Shown here in pieces: positions 1-5,319 of a stretch of DNA of 5,545 nucleotides. Source of the DNA: JACPGQ01 sp039798685 (GTDB lineage: Bacteria > Patescibacteriota > Microgenomatia > Levybacterales > UBA12049); assembly GCA_039798685.1 (NCBI GenBank), contig JBDKFM010000066.1:1-5545 (forward strand), in the 5' to 3' direction. Below the pieces are notes generated by a model. The model had not been told where the DNA came from, searched no databases, and saw only the letters and a list, made by a program, of their open reading frames with translations. The translations under genes were made by a program, and so were the position numbers. Numbering within the stretch: the first letter of the stretch is position 1; the number at the start of each line of letters is the position of its first letter.

Positions 1-185
1 CCGTAATTACCGATCAGAGGATATGTGAGCACCAGGATCTGGCCTTTATATGAAGGGTCAGTAATGCCTTCAGGGTATCCTACCATTCCTGTTGAAAAAA
101 CGACTTCTCCTCCGCGACTGACATGTGCTCCGAATGAATTTCCCTCAAGTGTCGTTCCGTCTTTAAAAATAAGATGTCCTGTCAT
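1..185 (-). CDS. carA: Carbamoyl-phosphate synthase small (glutaminase) subunit, N-terminal part only
   Basis: The first 61 codons plus two bases are present; the gene runs off the left edge. CarA hydrolyses glutamine and channels ammonia to CarB for carbamoyl phosphate synthesis, the substrate of the PyrB encoded just upstream. The translation from the ATG at 185 begins MTGHLIFKDGTTLEGNSFGA and carries the family hallmark segments GEVVFSTGMVGYPEG (about residues 26-40), TDPSYKGQI (42-50) and LTYPLIGNYG (53-62), all from the N-terminal CPSase small-chain domain. The glutaminase domain with its catalytic Cys-His-Glu lies outside the window. The wording GMVGYPE...TDPSYK.QILVLTYPLIGNYG is very close to what I recall of the eukaryotic CAD N-terminus. 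No Shine-Dalgarno precedes the ATG; instead there is an inverted repeat and an eight-U run. The 88-nt gap to pyrB suggests co-transcription. Identity is secure despite truncation. Confidence 0.93.
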   Translation of the reverse strand, partial: MTGHLIFKDGTTLEGNSFGAHVSRGGEVVFSTGMVGYPEGITDPSYKGQILVLTYPLIGNY

Positions 186-273
186 AGTAAAAAAAATCCG
201 AAATCCGATTTTCGAAGTCCGAAACAACACTAAAATTGATCTTGCTTCGTATTTCTAATTTCGTGCTTCGAAT
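186..273 (-). repeat. Imperfect inverted repeat filling the pyrB-carA gap
   Basis: Positions 196-228 and 241-273 are inverted copies, 33 nt each around a 12-nt spacer. I count 22 of 33 matches by hand, rising to 25 of 33 if G-U pairs are allowed in the minus-strand RNA. The arms are built from repeated CGAA, CCGAAA and CGAAGCA words. A weaker A/T extension continues outward (189-195 against 274-280), reaching into the pyrB stop region. The RNA would form one long imperfect hairpin between pyrB and carA, followed by eight U's. The CGAA-rich texture resembles interspersed intergenic repeats I know from CPR and some other environmental genomes, so this may be one copy of a multicopy element; that part is inference. 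No gene is visible in this stretch. Confidence 0.6.
189..216 (-). terminator. Terminator-like hairpin and U8 tract directly upstream of carA
   Basis: In the minus-strand RNA, bases 216-210 (UUCGAAA) can pair with 203-197 (UUUCGGA) around a six-base loop, giving seven pairs with one G-U, followed at once by eight U's (196-189). The stem is A/U-rich and weak. The U tract ends three bases before the carA ATG, so a stop here would act as a carA attenuator or as a pyrB terminator. The left strand of the larger inverted repeat uses the same bases, so the two folds exclude each other. Confidence 0.4.
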
Positions 274-1251
274 TTACTTTATTCTTCCGAGTACCAGCGC
301 TAAAAGCGCCATTCTGATATACATTCCGTTACGAATCTCAGCTTTCAGATACACTGCCCGTTCATCTGAGTCTACCTCTGGTAGAATCTCCCCTACTCTC
401 GGGAGAGGATGCATGATAATCATTTGCTTATTCCCCTTCTCCTCCAGTAGATTGGGTGTGAGAATAAACGCGTGTTTCACTTTTTCGTACTCATCAAGAG
501 AAGTAAAACGTTCTTTTTGTACACGTGTCCAGTACCAAAAATGTGCATCCTTCGGGATTTCGTTTTCAGATTCTATTTCAATAAGGGTGAGTCCTTGATC
601 TTTGTAATAAGAAAAATCGCCTTTTGTGAGGCGAAGCTTTTCCGGAGAGAGGAGATAGAGTGTATTCTGCTTATAAATACTAAGTCCCGCGAGGAGTGAG
701 TGCACTGTTCTTCCGTTGAGTATATCACCGGCAATAACGCCTTTGAGGTGGTCGAGTTTTCCGAATTTTTCATAAATCGTGTAGAGGTCAAGTAGCGCCT
801 GTGTTGGGTGCTCACCGACCCCGTCTCCTGCATTGATAATCGGTACATGGAGCGCAGCATTTGCTGCTTTGAGTGCGGTACCTGCATCAGGATGCCGGAT
901 TACGATTGCATCAGAGTATGCTTCAAATACTCGGATCGTATCTTCAAGTGTCTCCCCTTTCGCAACAGATGAAAATTGCTGGGGGTTTTGAATCTCAAGC
1001 GTCTGACCTCCGAGTTGTTTTACTGATGCGGCAAATGACCCGAACGTTCTGCTTGAAGGTTCATAAAAAAGAAGGGTAACAATGTTACCCTTTAAAATAT
1101 CTGATGCTCTCGCATGCTTGGCAATATCTGCCATCTTCTTTGTGTGCTTGAAAAGAAGATGTAGGCTTTTTTGGTCAAATTGGGAAAGAGAAAGAATGTC
1201 CTGGCCGTAGAATTTTCCATTTATGTGGGTAGAATTGATGGAATTTGCCAT
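274..1251 (-). CDS. pyrB: Aspartate carbamoyltransferase catalytic chain
   Basis: A 325-residue protein, a normal length for the catalytic chain, which condenses carbamoyl phosphate with aspartate in the cytoplasm (first committed pyrimidine step). The carbamoyl-phosphate domain has FYEPSSRT (62-69), the family phosphate loop with Ser67 where Thr or Gly is usual. The mobile loop Ser94...Lys98 (SSVAKGE) matches E. coli Ser80/Lys84. RHP (119-121), NAGDGVGEHPTQALLDL (140-156, with His148), GRTVHS (180-185), TRVQKERF (242-249, with Arg243 and Gln245) and HPLPR (281-285) supply the remaining ligands. The C-terminus EVDSDERA...NGMYIRMALLALVLG resembles eukaryotic CAD more than E. coli PyrB. ATG at 1251 is the only reasonable start: an in-frame TGA lies three codons upstream and no later start exists nearby. 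It has no Shine-Dalgarno. A strong promoter and a hairpin leader precede it, and no pyrI regulatory-chain gene follows; carA is next. Confidence 0.97.
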   Translation of the reverse strand: MANSINSTHINGKFYGQDILSLSQFDQKSLHLLFKHTKKMADIAKHARASDILKGNIVTLLFYEPSSRTFGSFAASVKQLGGQTLEIQNPQQFSSVAKGETLEDTIRVFEAYSDAIVIRHPDAGTALKAANAALHVPIINAGDGVGEHPTQALLDLYTIYEKFGKLDHLKGVIAGDILNGRTVHSLLAGLSIYKQNTLYLLSPEKLRLTKGDFSYYKDQGLTLIEIESENEIPKDAHFWYWTRVQKERFTSLDEYEKVKHAFILTPNLLEEKGNKQMIIMHPLPRVGEILPEVDSDERAVYLKAEIRNGMYIRMALLALVLGRIK

Positions 1252-1296
1252 AAAAAATCAGAGCATGTGTCCGCTTGTTGGCGAGATTGGCTCTGA
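1252..1296 (-). promoter_or_regulatory. pyrB leader: hairpin plus U6 abutting the start codon (attenuator candidate)
   Basis: The RNA strand reads UCAGAGC at 1296-1290 and GCUCUGA at 1264-1258, a perfect 7-bp stem around a 25-nt loop, followed by six U's (1257-1252) and then the AUG at 1251. A small inner helix (CGC with GCG, extendable by one G-U) could shorten the loop. The first arm begins at about the transcription start expected from the promoter upstream, so nearly the whole leader is this hairpin. It has the form of an intrinsic terminator placed as an attenuator. The long loop makes the fold marginal, and it could alternatively serve as a folD terminator. Confidence 0.45.
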
Positions 1297-1302
1297 GATT
1301 AA

Positions 1303-1331
1303 ACTATACTAAGATGTCAGGTTTTTGTCAA
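1303..1331 (-). promoter_or_regulatory. Sigma-70 type promoter for pyrB (carA)
   Basis: On the minus strand TTGACA (1331-1326, a perfect -35) is followed by exactly 17 bases and TATAGT (1308-1303, five of six to the -10 consensus). The -35 box overlaps the folD stop codon (1330-1328). Transcription should start near 1296, giving a leader of about 45 nt before the pyrB ATG. This makes pyrB-carA separable from the gyrA-folD transcript. Confidence 0.75.
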
Positions 1332-2194
1332 CCCGCAGTATTGAGATCTGCCGTTTCTGCTGCAGCAATGACGTTTCTCAGGAGCATAGCGACATTCATC
1401 GGTCCGACTCCACCTGGAACTGGTGTGTAGTAAGATGCAATCTCTTTTATCTCGTCTTCTTCATAATCGCCGTGTAGTTTCCCGTCAGTTCCCCTGAACA
1501 TGCCGATACTCAGCAGTATCACTCCCTGCTTGATGTCAGTTGCTGATACAGTTCTGAGTTTTCCAACACACGAGATGATGATATCTGCTTCTCGTTTTAT
1601 GCGATCCGGATGCTCGGTTTTGCTGTCTATGATTTTTGGTATTGTCCCGAGAGATTGTAATTTTCTGATAATCGGTGCACCGCCCGTCTCACCTTTTCCG
1701 ATAACAACACAGTTTTTTTTATTTAACCATGGTTCGAATGCTTCATCTTTATCGATTTTGGTTTCCTGCTGATGAATAAATTTCAGAATCTCTTCAACCC
1801 CTTCTGCAATGGGAGCAGTAAACGACGATTTTTCATGAAACCCATCGACATCTTTTTTTGGATCAGTTTCATCTATCAGTCGTTTCACATCTATCTGATG
1901 TGGCAAGGGTTGCTGAATGATGATGCCGTGAAGAGACGTATCAGTGTTGCACATGTGAAGATCCTGAAGCAGCATCTCTGTTGTGGCATCCTTGTCATAC
2001 CTCTTGATCGTAACCTTCATGCCGATTGCTTCTCCCTTGAGCTGTTTTTGTTTTACGTATGCTGCTGATGCAGGATCATCTCCCACAAGAAATACTGCAA
2101 GATGAGGGGTGATATGTTTGTCTCTGAGTTTTTCGACTGCGAGTGCGAGGTCTTCAAGGAATGCGTTTGCGAGATGTTTCCCGTCGACTTTCAT
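1328..2194 (-). CDS. folD: Bifunctional methylenetetrahydrofolate dehydrogenase / methenyltetrahydrofolate cyclohydrolase
   Basis: A 288-residue cytoplasmic enzyme that interconverts 5,10-methylene-, 5,10-methenyl- and 10-formyl-tetrahydrofolate. The catalytic domain is intact: VGDDPASAAYVKQK (37-50, with the YVxxK lysine at Lys50), GIIIQQPLP (90-98, Gln94) and DPKKDVDGFH (111-120, Asp117), matching E. coli Lys54, Gln98 and Asp121. The C-terminal hallmark YTPVPGGVGPMNVAM (256-270) is present with Asn267 where Thr is usual. The nucleotide-binding loop is unusual: VVIGKGETGGAPI (163-175) replaces the common GRSxxVGxP form, and TIPKIIDSKT (184-193) replaces ATVTxxHxxT. A short extra segment rich in charged residues (about 141-160) precedes the Rossmann part. 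The gene starts one base after the gyrA stop, with its ribosome-binding site inside gyrA, so the two are probably translationally coupled. It ends in TGA, inside which the pyrB -35 box lies. Confidence 0.95.
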   Translation of the reverse strand: MKVDGKHLANAFLEDLALAVEKLRDKHITPHLAVFLVGDDPASAAYVKQKQLKGEAIGMKVTIKRYDKDATTEMLLQDLHMCNTDTSLHGIIIQQPLPHQIDVKRLIDETDPKKDVDGFHEKSSFTAPIAEGVEEILKFIHQQETKIDKDEAFEPWLNKKNCVVIGKGETGGAPIIRKLQSLGTIPKIIDSKTEHPDRIKREADIIISCVGKLRTVSATDIKQGVILLSIGMFRGTDGKLHGDYEEDEIKEIASYYTPVPGGVGPMNVAMLLRNVIAAAETADLNTAG

Positions 2195-2195
2195 G

Positions 2196-4706
2196 TTAGC
2201 CTTCTGTGGTTTGAATACAGGTTGCTGAGACTACTTTATCTGATTTATCTGAGAACCGCATCAGGATAACCCCTTGCGTATCACGTGAAAGTTTTGGAAT
2301 CTGTGAGAGAGGAAGCTTCACAACCTGACCCTTGAGTGACGTCATAATCACTTCATTGCAGTTTGTCGGGATCACCTGAGAGACAACGACCTTTCCGGTT
2401 TTTGGTGAGACTTTTGCAACTTTAATCCCCTGCCCCGCTCTGTTTTGACCGCGGAAGAGATCTGCTGAGGTTCTTTTGCCGAGTCCATTTTCCATGAGTG
2501 TCAGGAACTCAGGCTTCTCGCCTTTTGTGATGACATCCATTCCGATGACAACATCATCTCCGACAAGTTTTATACCCGAAACTCCCATCGTTGCGCGTCC
2601 GAGTGGTCTGACTGATTTTTCAGAGAAACGGATCACCTTTCCTTCATGTGTGACGATAAAGACATCATCTTCTCCGTGAGTCAGGTTGCTCCATACAAGT
2701 TCATCGTTTTTATCTAGTTTGATAGCAACGATTCCATTCCTCCTGATATTTTCGAACTCTTTGAGTGCTGTTTTTTTGACAGTTCCCTTTCGTGTGGTCA
2801 GGAAGATGTATCTGTCTTTTGTATCCTTGCCGTAGGTGACAAATGATTCTACTTTTTCACCTGCCTCGATATTCAGAAGATTTACGATTGCTGTTCCTTT
2901 TGAGATCCTACTGCTTTCTCCTATATCAAATGCGCGGATTTGATATACCTTACCTTTGTTCGTGAAGAAAAGAATATTATCATGTGTCTGCGCAAATCGG
3001 ATGAGATAAATTGCATCTTCGTCTTTCGTCGTCATTCCCTTGACTCCCTTCCCTCCCCGTTGTTGCGTGTGGAAGCTGTTGAGAGATTGCCTTTTGATAT
3101 ACCCGGTATTTGTCAAAGTAATTACGGTCGATTCGTTCGGGATGAGGTCTTCATCTGAGAACTCACCGATTTTCCCTTTGTGCACTTTTGTCCGCCTTTC
3201 ATCAGCATATTTTTCTCTCAGTTTTTTCAATTCATCCTTGATGACTGAGAGTATTTTTTCAGGATGAGCAAGAAGATCCTCAAGATATGCGATTGTTTCC
3301 CGTACCATCGCCAGTTCATCTTCAATTTTCTGACGTTCTAGTGCTGCGAGTCTCCTCAACTGCATATCAAGAATCGCAGTAGCCTGAATTTCCGAGAGTT
3401 TAAATTTAGTCATTAAATTCTGCTTCGCAGATTCTTGGTCTTTTGATTCTCTAATAGTCTTTATGACCGCATCGATATGATCAACAGCGATTTTCAGTCC
3501 TTCGAGAATATGGAGACGAGCCTGTGCATGGCGAAGCTCAAACTCAGATCGTCTTCTCACAACGACATAACGGTGCTTGAGATATTCTTCGACAATAATT
3601 TTGAGATTCAACGTCTGTGGCGTGCCGTCAACGAGTGCAACCATATTTGCAGGGAATGTCGTCTGAAGTGCTGTGTGCTTAAAAAGATTATTCAGAATTT
3701 TTTTCGGTACTGCGTCACGTTTCAGTTCGATGTAGATACGTAGTCCCCTTCTGTCTGACTCATCTCTGAGATCAGCGATGCCTTCAATCTTCTTTTCTTT
3801 TGCCAGATCAGCAATTCTTGCGACAAGTTGTGCCTTATTTACCTGGTACGGGAGCTCTGTGACGATGATCGCTGATTTTCCTTGTCCGATGTCTTCAATC
3901 TCTGCTTTTCCTCGTATGATGATTTTTCCGCGACCTGTCATGTAGACGTTTTTAATCTCTGTTGCGTCATAGATAGTACCTGCAGTCGGGAAATCAGGTC
4001 CTTTGACAAACGTGAGGAGTTCATCAATAGTCACATCGGATGTGAGTGTCACCTGCTCTTTCGTCACTGATGAGTCTTTGCTTTCTGATTTTTTCGGAAG
4101 ATTGAATTTCGTTTTTCCGATTGTATACACAATTGCATCGATGACTTCACCGAGATTATGAGGAGGAATTTTTGTCGCCATACCAACGGCAATTCCCTCT
4201 GATCCCATGAGGAGTAGATTTGGCAGCTTTCCCGGGAGATAGACTGGTTCATCCCGTGTTGCGTCAAACGTCGGTACATAATCGACGGTTTCCTTGTCGA
4301 TATCGACGAGAAGCTCTGCTGCGATTGCCGCCATTCTCGCCTCGGTATAACGCATAGCTGCCGGCGGATCTCCGTCAATTGAGCCGAAGTTACCTTGTCC
4401 GTCGATGAGTGGATATCGCATCGAGAAATCCTGTGCCAGACGCACGAGAGCATCGTAAATCGGCGCATCGCCGTGAGGGTGGTAATTACCCATGACTTCT
4501 CCGGCAACTTTTGCGCTTTTCACATATTTTGAGGAGTGAGTCAGGCCCATCTCGTGCATCGCAAAGAGTATGCGTCTGTGGACTGGTTTTAGGCCGTCTC
4601 TGACGTCAGGGAGCGCACGGGAGACGATAACAGACATCGCATAGTTCAGATACGATTTCTTCATCTCCTGTGTAATATTTACCTGTTGTAATTTTCCAAT
4701 TTGCAT
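2196..4706 (-). CDS. gyrA: DNA gyrase subunit A
   Basis: From the ATG at 4706 the protein has 836 residues, near the usual size; it cuts and rejoins DNA in the A2B2 gyrase that introduces negative supercoils. The winged-helix and tower region starts at MQIGKLQQVN and SYLNYAMSVIVSRALPDVRDGLKPVHRRIL. The catalytic Arg119-Tyr120 lie in AAMRYTEARM. In the quinolone region HPHGDAPIYD, Ala81 replaces E. coli Ser83, while Asp85 (E. coli Asp87) is kept. A Lys/Ser-rich insert of about 20 residues (roughly 203-222) precedes KGPDFPTAG. The C-terminal pinwheel shows six blade repeats (about 525-825) and the GyrA box QQRGGKG (548-554), which marks gyrase rather than topoisomerase IV. There is no long acidic tail. 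A GTG at 4724 would add six residues (842 in all), but the family alignment favours the ATG. Neither start has a Shine-Dalgarno. folD begins one base downstream. Confidence 0.97.
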   Translation of the reverse strand: MQIGKLQQVNITQEMKKSYLNYAMSVIVSRALPDVRDGLKPVHRRILFAMHEMGLTHSSKYVKSAKVAGEVMGNYHPHGDAPIYDALVRLAQDFSMRYPLIDGQGNFGSIDGDPPAAMRYTEARMAAIAAELLVDIDKETVDYVPTFDATRDEPVYLPGKLPNLLLMGSEGIAVGMATKIPPHNLGEVIDAIVYTIGKTKFNLPKKSESKDSSVTKEQVTLTSDVTIDELLTFVKGPDFPTAGTIYDATEIKNVYMTGRGKIIIRGKAEIEDIGQGKSAIIVTELPYQVNKAQLVARIADLAKEKKIEGIADLRDESDRRGLRIYIELKRDAVPKKILNNLFKHTALQTTFPANMVALVDGTPQTLNLKIIVEEYLKHRYVVVRRRSEFELRHAQARLHILEGLKIAVDHIDAVIKTIRESKDQESAKQNLMTKFKLSEIQATAILDMQLRRLAALERQKIEDELAMVRETIAYLEDLLAHPEKILSVIKDELKKLREKYADERRTKVHKGKIGEFSDEDLIPNESTVITLTNTGYIKRQSLNSFHTQQRGGKGVKGMTTKDEDAIYLIRFAQTHDNILFFTNKGKVYQIRAFDIGESSRISKGTAIVNLLNIEAGEKVESFVTYGKDTKDRYIFLTTRKGTVKKTALKEFENIRRNGIVAIKLDKNDELVWSNLTHGEDDVFIVTHEGKVIRFSEKSVRPLGRATMGVSGIKLVGDDVVIGMDVITKGEKPEFLTLMENGLGKRTSADLFRGQNRAGQGIKVAKVSPKTGKVVVSQVIPTNCNEVIMTSLKGQVVKLPLSQIPKLSRDTQGVILMRFSDKSDKVVSATCIQTTEG
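2200..2205 (-). promoter_or_regulatory. Shine-Dalgarno of folD inside the gyrA 3' end
   Basis: AGAAGG on the minus strand lies five bases before the folD ATG (2194-2192) and within the last gyrA codons. It supports the ATG at 2194 as the folD start and suggests coupling of folD to gyrA translation. Confidence 0.6.
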
Positions 4707-4712
4707 AGTCGT

Positions 4713-4718
4713 TTTATA
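4713..4718 (-). promoter_or_regulatory. Possible -10 box for a leaderless gyrA mRNA
   Basis: TATAAA on the minus strand ends seven positions before the A of the gyrA ATG (4706), exactly where transcription would start on that A. This would explain why no Shine-Dalgarno is seen. No acceptable -35 lies 15-19 bases upstream (TTGCTA is 21 away) and there is no TGn extension, so support is weak. Confidence 0.3.
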
Positions 4719-4737
4719 GAGCACTCAACAACCAGCA

Positions 4738-4764
4738 TTTAGCAAAGAAAAAAACGTTGCTAAA
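4738..4764 (-). promoter_or_regulatory. Perfect 8-bp inverted repeat upstream of gyrA
   Basis: TTTAGCAA (4738-4745) and TTGCTAAA (4757-4764) are exact inverted copies around an 11-nt A/T-rich loop. AGC (4734-4736) and GCT (4766-4768) extend the stem after one mismatch. It can form in RNA from the ppa-gyrA transcript, or as a cruciform in DNA. In the RNA the U7 run sits in the loop, so this fold is not a terminator. Confidence 0.55.
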
Positions 4765-4768
4765 CGCT
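4748..4768 (-). terminator. Weak terminator-like hairpin after ppa
   Basis: In the minus-strand RNA AGCGUU (4768-4763) can pair with AACGUU (4758-4753) around the loop UAGC. This gives six pairs with one G-U, and the second arm runs into a seven-U tract (4754-4748). It lies 20 nt past the ppa stop codon. The stem is short, so it would be leaky. It shares bases with the longer inverted repeat, so only one fold can form at a time. Confidence 0.35.
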
Positions 4769-4782
4769 AGACGCTAATAGCT
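4759..4782. repeat. Short 7-bp tandem repeat (GCTAAAC / GCTAGAC / GCTAATA / GCT)
   Basis: Three successive 7-mers at 4759, 4766 and 4773 share GCTA and are followed by a partial GCT. The first copy is part of the inverted repeat upstream of gyrA. Whether this is an element or chance cannot be told from one copy. Confidence 0.5.
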
Positions 4783-4787
4783 CTTCA

Positions 4788-5303
4788 CTATTTTGTCATT
4801 CCTTTTGTGACCGCTTCTTCAGCTTTGTCTTTTCCTAACCAATTTTTAATCTTTACCCACTTTCCCGGTTCGAGTGTCTTGTAATTCTCGAAAAAGTGCT
4901 TCATTTTATTCTTAATTGCGTCAGGTACATCTTCAATTGAAGTAAAGCTTCCGAAGAACGGATCAATTTTCATGGTCGGTACTGCGAGAATTTTCGTATC
5001 AATCCCCTCTTCATCCTCCATCTCAAGCATTCCGATAACAACTGATGGTATCACAACTCCCGGTGCAACTGCGTGCTCGCTCATGACGAGTACATCGACG
5101 GCATCACCGTCTTCAGCCAAGGTATTTGGGATGAATCCATAGTTGAACGGATAGCTCATGGCGGTATGGAGAAAACGGTCCACAAAGATCATTCCTGACT
5201 CCTTGTCTACCTCATATTTGATATTTGAATCCTTTGGGATCTCGATAACGACATTTACTTCTGATGGTGGATTTTTACCAATTTTTAGTTTACTTAGATT
5301 CAT
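4788..5303 (-). CDS. ppa: Soluble family I inorganic pyrophosphatase
   Basis: A 171-residue enzyme, close to the E. coli length. It hydrolyses pyrophosphate to phosphate in the cytoplasm with Mg2+, pulling DNA, RNA, nucleotide and aminoacyl-tRNA synthesis forward. The alignment to E. coli Ppa is almost gap-free, and the active-site residues can be placed: Glu21 (E. coli Glu20), Lys29, Glu31, Arg43, Tyr51, Tyr55, Asp65, Asp67, Asp70, Asp97, Asp102, Lys104, Tyr141 and Lys142. The signature DGDAVDV (65-71) has Ala68 where Pro is usual; all metal-binding aspartates are kept, so activity is expected. The start at 5303 is fixed by a near-perfect Shine-Dalgarno overlapping the gyrB stop, 14 nt upstream. 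The gene sits between gyrB and gyrA, and its own TAG stop is followed by hairpins and the gyrA start. Confidence 0.97.
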   Translation of the reverse strand: MNLSKLKIGKNPPSEVNVVIEIPKDSNIKYEVDKESGMIFVDRFLHTAMSYPFNYGFIPNTLAEDGDAVDVLVMSEHAVAPGVVIPSVVIGMLEMEDEEGIDTKILAVPTMKIDPFFGSFTSIEDVPDAIKNKMKHFFENYKTLEPGKWVKIKNWLGKDKAEEAVTKGMTK

Positions 5304-5310
5304 AGAGTTT

Positions 5311-5319
5311 CACCTCCTT
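5311..5319 (-). promoter_or_regulatory. Strong Shine-Dalgarno of ppa overlapping the gyrB stop
   Basis: AAGGAGGTG on the minus strand lies seven bases before the ppa ATG (5303-5301) and shares its first bases with the gyrB TAA (5320-5318). It fixes the ppa start and implies coupling to gyrB. It also shows that this organism uses canonical Shine-Dalgarno pairing. Confidence 0.85.

Noticed and set aside
189..280. CGAA-rich gap as part of a CRISPR array or a transposon end
   Set aside because: There are no regularly spaced identical repeats and no target duplication or transposase; the arms are only about two-thirds matched.
236..598. Plus-strand open frame of 120 codons opposite pyrB
   Set aside because: It lies antisense to a clear pyrB, has no recognisable motif and no ribosome-binding site, and contains odd, low-information sequence. 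The same applies to the other plus-strand frames opposite folD, gyrA and ppa.
1..1251. A pyrI regulatory-chain gene next to pyrB
   Set aside because: No frame beside pyrB encodes a zinc-binding PyrI-like protein; the downstream gene is carA and the upstream gene is folD. It could still exist elsewhere in the genome.
1252..1296. The hairpin as a plain folD terminator
   Set aside because: A strong promoter lies between folD and the hairpin, so every pyrB transcript from it must pass through the structure. An attenuator reading is simpler, though both roles could coexist.
1258..1330. TGA recoded as glycine (SR1/Gracilibacteria-type code)
   Set aside because: None of the six genes contains an in-frame TGA, including gyrA with over 800 codons. 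Glycines use GGN codons, and TGA ends folD at the expected family length.
4064..4507. Minus-strand open frame of 147 codons in another frame of gyrA
   Set aside because: It is fully inside gyrA, whose frame encodes highly conserved catalytic segments. The alternative translation has no family resemblance and is a shadow frame.
4707..4724. GTG at 4724 as the gyrA start
   Set aside because: It adds only MLYKTT, which has no counterpart in the usual GyrA N-terminus, and no Shine-Dalgarno precedes it. The ATG at 4706 fits the family start better, though the GTG is not excluded.
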